DNA of 40,220 nucleotides from an uncultured Pelagibacteraceae bacterium. GTDB taxonomy: Bacteria; Pseudomonadota; Alphaproteobacteria; Pelagibacterales; Pelagibacteraceae. The stretch lies in the NCBI GenBank assembly GCA_902628305.1, contig CACOMK010000009.1:1-40220 (forward strand). The letters are read 5' to 3'. A model generated the notes under the pieces. It was not told the origin of the DNA. It did no database searches and saw nothing but the letters and a program-made list of their open reading frames with translations. Both the position numbers and the translations under genes were made by a program. Positions 25,652 through 35,449 of this stretch are shown here, piece by piece (positions within the stretch are counted from its first letter, which is position 1; each line of letters begins with the position of its first letter).

Positions 25652-27181
25652 TTAGTACTTTAATTTAATATCATCCATTTGAAAAGCTTTGATGAAATAA
25701 CACACAATTAAATAAAACAATAATCCCAATATAACAGATAAAACTAAATATAAAGATTTAATAGATTGATTAAATGCTAATTCATTTTGGAAAAAATTTA
25801 ACAAAAAATTGAAAAATAAACCCATCATAATTGATGCAAAAATTATTTTAATAAATTTAAATAAAAAAATTTGATTAAAATAAAATAATTTTCGATTTTT
25901 TAAAAATAAAAATAATAATATTGAATTAAACCAAGATGAAATAGACGTGGCTATAGGGATTATTATAAAACCAATTTCACTAAAATAATACAAACTTATA
26001 AAAATATTAACTAATACTGAAATCAAAGAAATATAAAATGGAGTTTTGGTATCATGATTTGCAAAAAAAAAACTTGAAAAAACTTTTATCAAGGCAAAAG
26101 CAGGCAGACCTAAAGCAAAATAATATAGAGCTAAGCTTGAGTTGTTTACTGAATTTTCATTAAAAGACCCATAGCCAAATAAAGCTGAAATAATTTGTTC
26201 CGATCCTATGATTAAAGCAATAGTTGCAGGGAGACTTAAAAATAAACTTAATTCGAGAGCTTTATTTTGTATAAATAAAATCTTATTTTTTTTTCTAGAT
26301 TGAACATGTTTTGAAAGTTGTGGGAGTATAACAACACCAATTGCAATACCAGCTATAGCTAGATTAATTTGATAAATTCTATCTGCATAATATAAATAAG
26401 AAACTGCACTTGCTTGAAAAGATGCAATTATTGTTCCAATTAAGATATTAATTTGAGTAACTCCAGAGGAAAAAATACTTGGCAAAAGTTTTTTAAAAAA
26501 AAACCTAACTTTATTGCTTACTCTTAAATTGAAATTAAATTCAAGTGAATAATATTTAGAAACGTATTTGTATAAAAATATAAATTGTAGGAAACCAGCT
26601 AAAGAAACTCCATAAGATAAATAATAAACTAAATGGTCACCTAAAGACCTAGAAAAAATTAAAACCAAAATTAAAACAATATTCAAAATTATTGGGGCCG
26701 CTGCTGCAGCAGCAAACTTATTATGTGAATTTAAAATTGCAGAAAAAAATGAAGCTAGACAAATAAAAAACAAAAAGGGAAAAGTAATTCTTGTTAAATT
26801 TATAGCTACTTCCATTTTTTCTAAATCACCCACAAATCCTGGGGCAATAATTGAAACAAATGCGGGCATAAAAATTTCAATTATTATTGTTAAAAATAAC
26901 AACCCTAAAAAAAGAAGATTAAAGATATCATTAGCAAATTTGTTTGATTGTTTTTTTCCTTTAGTAATTTCTGATGAATAGCTTGGAACGAATGCTGCAT
27001 TAAAAGTGCCTTCGGCAAATAATCTTCTAAAAGTATTTGGAATTCTAAATGCTACAAAAAAAGCATCAGCTAACATTCCTGTCCCTAGAAAAATTGCAAT
27101 TAATATATCTCTTAAATAACCAAGCAATCTACTAATGATAGTATAAAAACCAAATGTCCCTGTTGACTTAAGTAAATTCAT
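25652..27181 (-). CDS. murJ: Lipid II flippase MurJ
   Basis: A 509-residue polytopic MOP-superfamily membrane protein that flips the peptidoglycan precursor lipid II. The N-terminus [20 protein letters not shown] with [20 protein letters not shown] is highly characteristic (conserved arginines of the central cavity), and hydrophobic segments repeat through the whole length, consistent with about 14 helices. It is the first gene of the murJ-trpS-nfuA unit, divergent from the malic enzyme gene with a 52-base gap. Confidence 0.96.
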   Translation of the reverse strand: MNLLKSTGTFGFYTIISRLLGYLRDILIAIFLGTGMLADAFFVAFRIPNTFRRLFAEGTFNAAFVPSYSSEITKGKKQSNKFANDIFNLLFLGLLFLTIIIEIFMPAFVSIIAPGFVGDLEKMEVAINLTRITFPFLFFICLASFFSAILNSHNKFAAAAAAPIILNIVLILVLIFSRSLGDHLVYYLSYGVSLAGFLQFIFLYKYVSKYYSLEFNFNLRVSNKVRFFFKKLLPSIFSSGVTQINILIGTIIASFQASAVSYLYYADRIYQINLAIAGIAIGVVILPQLSKHVQSRKKNKILFIQNKALELSLFLSLPATIALIIGSEQIISALFGYGSFNENSVNNSSLALYYFALGLPAFALIKVFSSFFFANHDTKTPFYISLISVLVNIFISLYYFSEIGFIIIPIATSISSWFNSILLFLFLKNRKLFYFNQIFLFKFIKIIFASIMMGLFFNFLLNFFQNELAFNQSIKSLYLVLSVILGLLFYLIVCYFIKAFQMDDIKLKY

Positions 27182-27233
27182 AAATCATATTAGTCTTAAT
27201 TTTACCCCAATTGTACACTTATTGTTATCATAA

Positions 27234-29519
27234 ATGAAAAAAACAAAAATTGATCATTACACAGATAAAGAAGCTTTAGATTTTCATAAAGACAAAAAAC
27301 CTGGCAAGATTGAGATTATTTCTTCAAAAAATATGACAACAAAGCGTGATCTAGCTTTAGCATATTCTCCAGGAGTTGCCGCTCCTGTAAAAAAGATAAG
27401 TGAAAACCCAGAAGCAGCTTATGATTACACAAGTAAAGGAAACCTTGTTGCAGTAATAAGTAATGGTTCTGCAATTCTAGGAATGGGAAACTTAGGTGCA
27501 CTTGCATCAAAACCTGTGATGGAAGGAAAAGCTGTATTATTTAAAAGATTTGCAGACATCGACTCCATCGACTTAGAAATAGATTGTAAAAATACTGACG
27601 AGATAATTAATTCAATAAAAAATTTTGCGCCCAGCTTTGGTGGGATAAATTTAGAAGACATAGCAGCACCAGATTGTTTTATTATAGAACAAAAATTAAA
27701 AGAAATTTTAGATATTCCAGTTTTCCATGATGATCAACATGGAACAGCAATTATAACAACTGCGGCATTGATTAATGCTTTGGATATTTGTGGTAAATCA
27801 ATAAAAAAAATTAAAGTTGTAGTTAATGGTGCTGGAGCATCAGCACAAGCTTGCACTGAATTATTTAAAAACTCAGGCGTGAAATCAGAAAACATAACTA
27901 TGTTAGATAGAAAAGGAGTTATTTATGAGGGCAGAACTAAAGTAATTGATCAATGGAAATCTAGATATTTAATTAAAACTAAAAATAGAACTTTGGCGGA
28001 TGCTATTAAAGGTGCTGATGTTTTTTTAGGATTATCCGCAAAAGGTGTTCTAAAAAAAGAAATGATTAAATCAATGGCAAAAAATCCAATCATATTTGCT
28101 TGTGCAAATCCTGATCCAGAGATTACTCCAGAGGAAATTAATGAAGTTAGAGATGATGCGATTATTGCAACTGGAAGATCAGATTACCCCAATCAAGTAA
28201 ACAACTTAATTGGTTTCCCTTACATCTTTAGGGGAGCTCTAGATGTTAGATCTAAAACTATAAATGAGGAAATGAAAGTCGCCGCAGCTAATGCAATAGC
28301 TAAACTTGCAAGAGAAGATGTGCCTGATGAAGTTGTTGCTGCCATGGGTGGAGAAAGACCTCACTATGGCAAAGATTATATAATTCCATCTACATTTGAT
28401 CCAAGATTAATCAGTGTAATTCCAGCTGCTGTAGCAAAAGCAGCCATGGAAAGCGGTGTTGCTCGAAAAAAAATTGATGATTTTGAATTATATAAAGAAC
28501 AGCTCAAACAGAGGCTAGACCCTACTGTAACGATAATGCAAGGTATAAATTCATTTATTAAAAAGAATCAAAAAAGAATTGTATTTGCTGATGGTGAAGA
28601 CGAAAATACTTTAAAGGCAGCAATTGCATTTAAAAATTCAAAACTAGGTATTCCAATTTTAGTTGGAAAAGAAAGTAAAATTAAAGACCAAATAAAAAAT
28701 ATTGGTTACAGTGAAAATTTCGACATTGAAATAGTTAATTCAAAGGATGAAGAAAAAAGAAAAAAATATGTAAAACATTTATTCAAAAAACTACAAAGAG
28801 AACAAGGCTTATTAGAAAGAGATTGCGACAGAATGATTAGAAATGATAGAGTCGTGTGGGCTACGAGTATGGTTGCATGTGGTGATGCCGACGGCGCTGT
28901 AACAGGTAATACTAGACGATTTGGTGCTTCATTAGAAAAAATCAAACAAGTTGTAGATGCTAGAAAAGGAGAAATTATGTTTGGATTAAACATGATCGTA
29001 TATAAAGGTAGAACTATTTTTGTTGGCGATACAAGTGTTCATGAATATCCAACGTCTGAACAAATGGCTGAAATAGCTATATCCACAGCTAGAGTTGTTA
29101 GGCTTTTTGGATTTGATCCTAAAGTTGCTTTTGTATCACATTCTACATTTGGACAACCACTTACTAGTAGAACAAAGCATATTCGAAATGCTGTTGAGAT
29201 ATTGAAAGAGAAAAAAGTAGACTTTGAGTTTGATGGAGATATGCAGCCAGACGTTGCTCTTAATCAAGAATACGAAGAACTATATCCATTCGCAAAAATT
29301 GTAGGTAAGGCAAATATTTTAATAATGCCAGGACAACATAGTGCTGCAATCTCATATAAATTAATGAAAAGTATAGGGGATACTAAAGTTATTGGACCTC
29401 TTCTAATTGGTCTAGGTTTACCAATTGAGATTGCTCCACTTAGGTCATCAACTTCAGAAATAATAAATCTTGCTTCTATTGCAGCATATTCTTCTGAGGT
29501 AATTGAGTATAATAAATAA
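27234..29519 (+). CDS. maeB: NADP-type malic enzyme with phosphotransacetylase domain
   Basis: A 761-residue fusion. The N-terminal malic enzyme (1 to about 425) oxidatively decarboxylates malate to pyruvate; TSKGNLVAVISNGSAILGMG, NLEDIAAPDCF, VFHDDQHGTA and the nucleotide-binding VVNGAGASAQ are visible. The C-terminal part (about 440-760) resembles phosphate acetyltransferase (RIVFADGEDENTLKAAI, MPGQHSAAISYKLM) and in MaeB enzymes is regulatory, responding to acetyl-CoA, rather than catalytic. Full family length. It stands alone, with its stop directly abutting the stop of the convergent BON lipoprotein gene. Confidence 0.96.
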   Translation: MKKTKIDHYTDKEALDFHKDKKPGKIEIISSKNMTTKRDLALAYSPGVAAPVKKISENPEAAYDYTSKGNLVAVISNGSAILGMGNLGALASKPVMEGKAVLFKRFADIDSIDLEIDCKNTDEIINSIKNFAPSFGGINLEDIAAPDCFIIEQKLKEILDIPVFHDDQHGTAIITTAALINALDICGKSIKKIKVVVNGAGASAQACTELFKNSGVKSENITMLDRKGVIYEGRTKVIDQWKSRYLIKTKNRTLADAIKGADVFLGLSAKGVLKKEMIKSMAKNPIIFACANPDPEITPEEINEVRDDAIIATGRSDYPNQVNNLIGFPYIFRGALDVRSKTINEEMKVAAANAIAKLAREDVPDEVVAAMGGERPHYGKDYIIPSTFDPRLISVIPAAVAKAAMESGVARKKIDDFELYKEQLKQRLDPTVTIMQGINSFIKKNQKRIVFADGEDENTLKAAIAFKNSKLGIPILVGKESKIKDQIKNIGYSENFDIEIVNSKDEEKRKKYVKHLFKKLQREQGLLERDCDRMIRNDRVVWATSMVACGDADGAVTGNTRRFGASLEKIKQVVDARKGEIMFGLNMIVYKGRTIFVGDTSVHEYPTSEQMAEIAISTARVVRLFGFDPKVAFVSHSTFGQPLTSRTKHIRNAVEILKEKKVDFEFDGDMQPDVALNQEYEELYPFAKIVGKANILIMPGQHSAAISYKLMKSIGDTKVIGPLLIGLGLPIEIAPLRSSTSEIINLASIAAYSSEVIEYNK

Positions 29520-30113
29520 TTATTCTCTTTGAATTCTTAAGTCTTCAACAAGTATTATACTTGCAATCACATCTTCAACATCAAGTATTTCTCTAGCTTC
29601 ACTTATAACTAAATCTTTTTCTTCAATTGTAAGAGCAATACCATAAACATAAATTTTTTTTTTGTATGTATCGATTTGATAATTAGTAGATTTAATATTT
29701 TTGTTTAAAATTAAAGCTGTTCTTAATTGAGATGTAATTAAAACATCCTTGGCAGACTGTTTAAATTTAAATGCTTCTTTAATTTTTATATCATTTCTTA
29801 CTGAACGAGCACCTTTAGTTTCCCATGCTAATTTGGTTATTAGAAGTTTTTCTTCTGGATTATCTACTTTACCTGTTATAAAAATTTTACCGTCTAGAAC
29901 TTTTGTTTTAACTGAAATTAGATATTTTTTATCTCTAGCCAAAATTTTTGCACTTATTATTTTCTGCATTATTGAGTCATCTATTTGTGTACCTACTGTT
30001 CTAGGATCCAAGGCAACCGAAACACCAGTTCCAAAAAGACCTTTCGAACCAACACCAACACATCCGGTTAAAATAAAACTCATTAAGAAAAAAATTAATA
30101 TCTTATTTTTCAT
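29520..30113 (-). CDS. BON-domain outer-membrane lipoprotein, DolP/YraP-like
   Basis: A 197-residue lipoprotein: signal peptide with lipobox LTGC (modified Cys18) followed by a glycine-rich GVGSKGLFGTG, then two BON domains (about 45-115 and 118-190, with DGKIFITGKVDNPEEK and KKKIYVYGIALTIEEK). Related DolP proteins bind anionic phospholipids and support outer-membrane integrity and envelope amidase control. The start overlaps the rsmI stop by 11 bases. The grouping of a PBP-activator-like gene, rsmI and a BON lipoprotein recalls the E. coli lpoA-yraL-yraP neighbourhood, which supports the DolP-like assignment. Confidence 0.85.
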   Translation of the reverse strand: MKNKILIFFLMSFILTGCVGVGSKGLFGTGVSVALDPRTVGTQIDDSIMQKIISAKILARDKKYLISVKTKVLDGKIFITGKVDNPEEKLLITKLAWETKGARSVRNDIKIKEAFKFKQSAKDVLITSQLRTALILNKNIKSTNYQIDTYKKKIYVYGIALTIEEKDLVISEAREILDVEDVIASIILVEDLRIQRE

Positions 30114-30966
30114 TTTTTAACTCTAAACAAAAATTATATATTTCTTTTTTAGATACATTTCTGATTTGACAAAAAATATCTATAATTTCTTTAGTGGATA
30201 ATTTGTTAATCATTTTTTTAATTATATTCATATCTGATTCAGTTAGTTTTTGAGAGATATTTTTATTTACTTTTCTTTCAGAAATAACAACTGTAAGCTC
30301 ACCTTTTGGTTCATTTTCAAATAATTCCAATTCATCTATATCTTTCCTTATAAATTCTTCATACATTTTTGTTATTTCCCTACAAAAAACTATCTTTCTT
30401 CCGATAAAATTCGTTTTTATTTCGGGTATGATTTTATTAATTTTTTTTGGAGAGATAAAAAAAACTAATGAATTTTCAAATTCTGAGAATTTTTTTAGTT
30501 CTTTAGATAATTGCTGTTTTTTGTCTGAAATAAAACCACAAAACAAAAACTTATCTGAAAATCCACTGATTGATACAGCTGCAGCAACAGCCGAAGGTCC
30601 AGGAATTGGGAAAATTCTTATCTCATTATTTATACACTCATTAATCAGCACTGAACCTGGATCAGAAATGCTTGGTGTACCTGCATCAGATATCAGAGAA
30701 ATTATTTTTCCAGATTTAAGATATTCAATAATTTTTTCTAAATTTTTTTTTTCATTAAATTTATGATTTGAAATTAATTTTGATTTTATTTGATATTTAT
30801 CTAAAAGTTTTTTTGAAACTCGAGTATCCTCGCATAAAATATAATGAGATTTCTGCAAAACTTCAATTGCTCTTAAAGTTATATCTTTTAGATTTCCTAT
30901 GGGAGTTGATACTAAATAAAGACCATTTTCGTATTCTTTTAATTTAAATTGTGGTTTTATGATCAT
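30103..30966 (-). CDS. rsmI: 16S rRNA (cytidine-1402-2'-O)-methyltransferase RsmI
   Basis: A 287-residue tetrapyrrole-methylase-fold enzyme. Key blocks are LYLVSTPIGNLKDITLRAIEVL, CEDTRVSKKLL, LISDAGTPSISDPG and PIPGPSAVAAAVSISGF, all diagnostic for RsmI. The C-terminal region (about 235-287) is the small RsmI-specific domain. The gene is divergent from the periplasmic protein gene at 31001 and overlaps the following BON lipoprotein gene by 11 bases. Confidence 0.95.
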   Translation of the reverse strand: MIIKPQFKLKEYENGLYLVSTPIGNLKDITLRAIEVLQKSHYILCEDTRVSKKLLDKYQIKSKLISNHKFNEKKNLEKIIEYLKSGKIISLISDAGTPSISDPGSVLINECINNEIRIFPIPGPSAVAAAVSISGFSDKFLFCGFISDKKQQLSKELKKFSEFENSLVFFISPKKINKIIPEIKTNFIGRKIVFCREITKMYEEFIRKDIDELELFENEPKGELTVVISERKVNKNISQKLTESDMNIIKKMINKLSTKEIIDIFCQIRNVSKKEIYNFCLELKNEK

Positions 30967-31000
30967 AATTCAGCTTAAAAAATATTATACTAACATCAAA

Positions 31001-32155
31001 ATGATTAAATTAATTAAAATTATTTATTTTATTTCCTTAAGTTTTTACTTTCTCTTTTTTTCAAATGTTAATGCTCAAGAAAAAATTAAAATAGGATTAT
31101 TGGTTCCTATGACAGGAGAAAATAAGGAAATTGGAGAGTCAATTATTAAAGCAGTTGGATTAGCTGTCAAAGATATAGATAATGAATTAATAGAAATCTA
31201 TCCAAAAGATACAGCAACTAAAGCTAATCAAACTTTAAAATCAGCATTTGAATTTAGTGAAATGGGAGTAAAGATTATCATTGGCCCTGTATTCTATGAA
31301 AGTTTAACTTATTTGGATGAAATGAAAGATTTAACATTTATATCATTAACCAATAAAACCTTAGATCTTCCAAAAAATGTTATTTCCGCTGGAATTAATT
31401 CTACGTCTCAATTTAACACAATAAAGAAATTTTTAGAGACCAATCAAATTAGAAGAACTATTTTTTTAACACCAATTCAAGATTATGAATTTGAAGTTAA
31501 AAAAGGTATGAAAAACTCTAAAATAAAAATTTATAAAGATTATGAATATAGTACTGATCCTACAAAGCTAACAAAACAAATAGAAGAAATTACAAACTAT
31601 AAAATAAGAAAACAAAATTTAGAAGATGAGATAAAAAGAATTAAAAATTCAAATGAATTAAATAAAGAAAAAAAAATAAAAAGATTAGAAAAAAGATACA
31701 CTTTAGGCGGTTTAAATTTTGATGCTGTAGTAATTGCAGATTTTGATGAAAGCTTAAAAAGTGTATCTACATCACTTCTATACACTGATGTACTTCCAAA
31801 AAACAAATACTTTATAACTTTAAATCAATGGTTTGACGAAAGTTTATTAAACGAAACTGACATCCAACCTTTATATTATCCGTCAATAAATAAAGAAAAT
31901 TTTGATAACTATAAAATAAAGTACTTTAACGCATTTAATGATGATCCAAACCATTTATCTTTATTAAGTTATGATCTTGTTGGATTAGTTTATTATTTAT
32001 CAATTAACTCAAATGTAGAAAACTTAAATAAAATTTTTAAAAAGAAAAATTCATTCAAAGGAAAAATAGGAATTTTTGATATTAAAGACAACAAAATAAA
32101 TCACAGACTTAATTTTTATAAAATTGAAAATAAAGAACTTATAGAAATTTTCTAA
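31001..32155 (+). CDS. Periplasmic binding-fold protein, PBP-activator (LpoA)-like
   Basis: About 384 residues from MIKLIKIIYFISLSFYF, which forms a signal peptide cut after NVNA. An upstream in-frame ATG at 30959 would overlap the rsmI start and put 14 polar residues before the signal, so it is rejected. The mature protein begins EKIKIGLLVPMTGENKEIGESIIKA, the opening of type I periplasmic-binding folds, and continues with IIGPVFYESLTYL and a basic coiled segment near residues 205-225. In alphaproteobacteria such proteins next to rsmI are annotated as penicillin-binding protein activators; an amino-acid ABC-transporter binding role is the alternative, but no transporter genes are nearby. Confidence 0.75.
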   Translation: MIKLIKIIYFISLSFYFLFFSNVNAQEKIKIGLLVPMTGENKEIGESIIKAVGLAVKDIDNELIEIYPKDTATKANQTLKSAFEFSEMGVKIIIGPVFYESLTYLDEMKDLTFISLTNKTLDLPKNVISAGINSTSQFNTIKKFLETNQIRRTIFLTPIQDYEFEVKKGMKNSKIKIYKDYEYSTDPTKLTKQIEEITNYKIRKQNLEDEIKRIKNSNELNKEKKIKRLEKRYTLGGLNFDAVVIADFDESLKSVSTSLLYTDVLPKNKYFITLNQWFDESLLNETDIQPLYYPSINKENFDNYKIKYFNAFNDDPNHLSLLSYDLVGLVYYLSINSNVENLNKIFKKKNSFKGKIGIFDIKDNKINHRLNFYKIENKELIEIF

Positions 32156-32741
32156 TTTTTTTAAAAGCCTGAAATCTATGGTCAATCTTATATTTTTGGG
32201 ATGGCTTCATTTCTCCAAAGGTTTTTCTTTTTTTTAATGGAATAAAAATTGGATCATAACCAAATCCATTTTTTCCTTTAGGCTTATTTGAAATATAACC
32301 TTCTACTTTTCCCAGGACACAAGCTATTTTTTTATTTAAATATGAAATAGAAAGAGCACAAACAAATCTTGCTTTAACTTTTTTATTTTTCCAATTTTTA
32401 TCTATTTTATTTAGCTCTCTATAGACTCTCTCGATAGCTTTATTAAAATCCCTATGCTTACCTCCCCACCTTGCAGAGTAAATTCCAGGATTTTTATCCA
32501 AAAAATCTATTTCTAAACCTGAGTCGTCAGCCAAACATATTAATCCTGTTTTTTTTGAAAAATATCTGGATTTAACTAATGAATTTTCCTTAAAAGTCTT
32601 TCCATTTTCAACTGGGCTCTTTAGATTAAATTCAGATATTGACAGAGTTTTAATGCTTTTTGGTATCAAACTCCTGATTTCACGTAATTTTCCCTTGTTA
32701 TTAGTGCCAATGAGTAATTTATTAATTTTTTGTTTAGACAT
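32139..32741 (-). CDS. rdgB: dITP/XTP pyrophosphatase RdgB
   Basis: A 200-residue house-cleaning nucleotidase that removes non-canonical purine nucleoside triphosphates. Motifs: LLIGTNNKGKLREI at the N-terminus, LADDSGLEIDFLDKNPGIYSARWGG and GFGYDPIFIP with KPSQKYKIDHR near the end. Length is normal. The 3' end overlaps the convergent periplasmic protein gene by 17 bases; the start is 36 bases from divergent grpE. Confidence 0.95.
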   Translation of the reverse strand: MSKQKINKLLIGTNNKGKLREIRSLIPKSIKTLSISEFNLKSPVENGKTFKENSLVKSRYFSKKTGLICLADDSGLEIDFLDKNPGIYSARWGGKHRDFNKAIERVYRELNKIDKNWKNKKVKARFVCALSISYLNKKIACVLGKVEGYISNKPKGKNGFGYDPIFIPLKKRKTFGEMKPSQKYKIDHRFQAFKKIRKFL

Positions 32742-32777
32742 CTAGAAATTATAAAAATCCTTACCATATAAAACGTT

Positions 32778-33431
32778 ATGGAAAAAGAGGAAAACCAAAA
32801 TAGCACTTCTGTAGATCAAAACCAGGAAACAGTAAAACAGACTAAGAGTCCTGAAGATAACTTAGCCGAAAAAAATAAACAAGAAACAGACCAAGAACCA
32901 AAAGAAGAAATTAAAGAACCAACTCCAGAAGAGAAAATTGCTGAACTAGAAGATAAAGTAGCTAGAACTTTTGCTGAAATGGAAAATCAAAGAAGAAGAT
33001 TTGAAAAAGAAAAAGAGGATGCATTTGAATATGGTGGTTATAGTTTTGCTAAAGAAGCATTAAATTTGATTGATAACCTAGATAGATCAAAACATGTGCT
33101 TGAAAGTGATGATAAGTTAAAAGAAACAGATGCATTAAAAAAAACACTAGAGCATTTAGATATTATTAAAAAAGATCTAATCTCAATATTCGAGAAAAAT
33201 AATATTAAACCAATTGATAGCCTTAACAAAAAACTAGATCCAAACTTTCATCAAGCAATGATGGAAATTGAGGATGATACTAAAGAACCTGGAACAATAA
33301 TCCAAGAAATTCAAAAAGGCTTTACCATAAAAGACAGATTGCTTAGACCCTCATTAGTAGGAGTATCAAAAAAAGTTACAATAAAAGATGAAAAAACTGA
33401 AGAAAATCAAGAAAAAACAGAAAATAAATAA
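32778..33431 (+). CDS. grpE: Nucleotide exchange factor GrpE
   Basis: A 217-residue DnaK co-chaperone. Residues 1-60 are acidic and low-complexity; residues about 55-120 form the long dimeric helix (EEKIAELEDKVARTFAEMEN); the C-terminal beta-wing (about 140-205) has NFHQAMMEIEDD and IIQEIQKGFTIKDRLLRPSLVGVSK. It exchanges ADP for ATP on DnaK, encoded next. Divergent from rdgB with only 36 bases between starts. Confidence 0.95.
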   Translation: MEKEENQNSTSVDQNQETVKQTKSPEDNLAEKNKQETDQEPKEEIKEPTPEEKIAELEDKVARTFAEMENQRRRFEKEKEDAFEYGGYSFAKEALNLIDNLDRSKHVLESDDKLKETDALKKTLEHLDIIKKDLISIFEKNNIKPIDSLNKKLDPNFHQAMMEIEDDTKEPGTIIQEIQKGFTIKDRLLRPSLVGVSKKVTIKDEKTEENQEKTENK

Positions 33432-33443
33432 TTATGAGATCAG

Positions 33444-33471
33444 CTTGTAGTTTTACATTTAAACACTATAT
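33444..33471 (+). promoter_or_regulatory. Heat-shock (sigma-32 type) promoter of dnaK
   Basis: CTTG (33444-33447) followed, 18 bases later, by CTATAT (33466-33471) fits the alphaproteobacterial RpoH consensus as I recall it (CTTG-N17/18-CYTATNT) with the first C of the -10 replaced by A. The predicted transcript starts about 15-20 bases before dnaK and includes the GAGAGAGA ribosome-binding region. Confidence 0.5.
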
Positions 33472-33494
33472 GACGAGAGAGAGACATTAATATT

Positions 33495-35420
33495 ATGAGC
33501 AAAATTATTGGAATAGACTTAGGAACAACAAATTCATGTGTTGCCATCATGGAGGGAACACAAGCCAAGGTTTTAGAAAATGCTGAAGGAGCAAGAACTA
33601 CTCCGTCAGTTGTAGCATTTACAGATGAAAGCGAAAAATTAATTGGCCAACCAGCAAAAAGACAAGCTGTTACAAATCCTGAAAATACCATCTTTGCAGT
33701 TAAAAGACTCATTGGAAGAAATTTTGAAGATCCAACTGTAAAAAAAGATGTTGAGGCTGCACCATTTAAGATAGTTAATTCAGAGAAAGGTGATGCTTGG
33801 ATTGAAGCAAAAGGTGAAAAATATTCTCCCTCACAAATTTCTGCATTTATTTTACAGAAAATGAAAGAAACAGCAGAGAAATATTTAGGTCAAGCTGTGA
33901 CCAAAGCAGTTATTACTGTTCCAGCTTATTTTAACGATGCACAAAGGCAGGCAACGAAAGATGCAGGAAAAATTGCTGGTCTAGAAGTTTTAAGAATTAT
34001 AAATGAACCAACAGCTGCCTCTCTAGCTTATGGTTTAGATAAAAAACAAAATAAAAAGATTGCCGTTTATGATTTGGGTGGAGGAACATTTGATGTATCT
34101 ATCTTAGAGCTGGGTGATGGTGTATTTGAAGTTAAATCAACTAATGGTGATACTTTTTTAGGTGGTGAAGATTTTGATAATGCTGTTGTTGATTACTTAA
34201 TTTCTGAATTTAAAAAAGATAATGGAATTGATCTTAAGTCAGACAAACTAGCTTTACAAAGATTAAAAGAAGCTGCAGAAAAAGCAAAAATAGAATTATC
34301 ATCTGCGGAACAAACAGATATTAATTTACCTTTCATTACTGCAGATAAAACTGGTCCAAAACATATAAATTTAAAAATGACTAGAGCGAAACTTGAAGCT
34401 TTAGTTGAGGACTTAATTGCTAGAACAATGCCACCATGTAAAACTGCTTTAAAGGATGCTGGAGTTACCGCTAGTGAAATTGATGAGGTAGTTATGGTTG
34501 GCGGTATGACTAGAATGCCGAAAGTTGTAGAAGAAGTAAAAAATTTTTTTGGAAAAGATCCTAATAAAAGTGTAAACCCTGATGAAGTTGTTGCGATGGG
34601 AGCAGCTATACAAGCAGGTGTGTTACAAGGTGATGTTAAAGATGTACTTCTATTAGATGTAACTCCATTATCACTTGGTATTGAAACACTTGGTGGAGTT
34701 TCAACTAAGCTAATTGAAAAAAACACAACAATACCAACAAAAAAAAGCCAAGTTTTCTCAACTGCTGAAGATAATCAGCCCGCCGTTTCAATTAGAGTGT
34801 TGCAAGGTGAAAGAGAAATGGCAGCTGACAATAAAGCTTTAGGTAATTTTGAATTAGTTGGTATCGCTCCAGCACCAAGAGGAGTTCCTCAAATTGAAGT
34901 TACATTTGATATTGACGCTAATGGTATCGTAAACGTTTCAGCGAAAGACAAAGGAACTGGTAAAGAACAAAAAATACAAATACAAGCTTCTGGTGGATTA
35001 AGTGATGAAGAGATAGAAAAAATGGTAAAAGATGCAGAAGCTAATAAAGAAGCTGATAAAAAGAAAAGAGAGTCAGTTGATGTTAGAAATCAAGCAGATA
35101 CTTTAATTCACTCTACTGAAAAGAATTTAAAAGAACATGGATCAAAAATTTCAGATGCAGAGAAAAAAGCAATTGAAGATTCATCAAGTGCTGTAAAAGA
35201 AGCTCTAAAGGGCGAAGATATTGAGGATATTAAGAAGAAAACTGAAGCTTTGGTTCAAGCTTCAATGAAGCTTGGAGAAGTAATCTATAAATCACAACAA
35301 ACTGCAAAACCAAAGTCTGGTAAAGATGATGGTGGAGATGATGCAGGCAAAAAAGACGAGAATGTTGTCGATGCTGATTTCGAAGAAGTAAAAGACGAGA
35401 ACAAAGAAAAAAGCGCTTAA
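33495..35420 (+). CDS. dnaK: Chaperone DnaK (Hsp70)
   Basis: A 641-residue Hsp70. The ATPase domain (1 to about 385) begins [17 protein letters not shown] and contains [14 protein letters not shown] and [11 protein letters not shown]; the interdomain linker [15 protein letters not shown] and substrate-binding domain (about 390-505) follow; the lid ends in an acidic tail finishing KDENKEKSA rather than the exact EEVKDKK type, but with FEEVKDE just before. Full length. It lies in grpE-dnaK-dnaJ order, with a likely heat-shock promoter in the 63-base gap after grpE. Confidence 0.98.
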   Translation: MSKIIGIDLGTTNSCVAIMEGTQAKVLENAEGARTTPSVVAFTDESEKLIGQPAKRQAVTNPENTIFAVKRLIGRNFEDPTVKKDVEAAPFKIVNSEKGDAWIEAKGEKYSPSQISAFILQKMKETAEKYLGQAVTKAVITVPAYFNDAQRQATKDAGKIAGLEVLRIINEPTAASLAYGLDKKQNKKIAVYDLGGGTFDVSILELGDGVFEVKSTNGDTFLGGEDFDNAVVDYLISEFKKDNGIDLKSDKLALQRLKEAAEKAKIELSSAEQTDINLPFITADKTGPKHINLKMTRAKLEALVEDLIARTMPPCKTALKDAGVTASEIDEVVMVGGMTRMPKVVEEVKNFFGKDPNKSVNPDEVVAMGAAIQAGVLQGDVKDVLLLDVTPLSLGIETLGGVSTKLIEKNTTIPTKKSQVFSTAEDNQPAVSIRVLQGEREMAADNKALGNFELVGIAPAPRGVPQIEVTFDIDANGIVNVSAKDKGTGKEQKIQIQASGGLSDEEIEKMVKDAEANKEADKKKRESVDVRNQADTLIHSTEKNLKEHGSKISDAEKKAIEDSSSAVKEALKGEDIEDIKKKTEALVQASMKLGEVIYKSQQTAKPKSGKDDGGDDAGKKDENVVDADFEEVKDENKEKSA

Positions 35421-35449
35421 ACTGACATCTAATTGTCTGGGGTAATTTG

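Noticed and set aside
30959..31000. Upstream start for the periplasmic binding-fold protein
   Set aside because: It would place polar residues before the signal peptide and overlap the rsmI start on the other strand.
33432..33494. CIRCE element before dnaK
   Set aside because: No TTAGCACTC-N9-GAGTGCTAA-like inverted repeat is present in either chaperone gap.
34193..34726. Long open frame (177 codons) antisense to dnaK
   Set aside because: It lies wholly inside dnaK, has no recognisable family or ribosome-binding site, and its composition follows from the codon usage of the sense gene. Similar antisense or shifted frames in pnp, nusA, katG, infB and maeB were rejected for the same reason.
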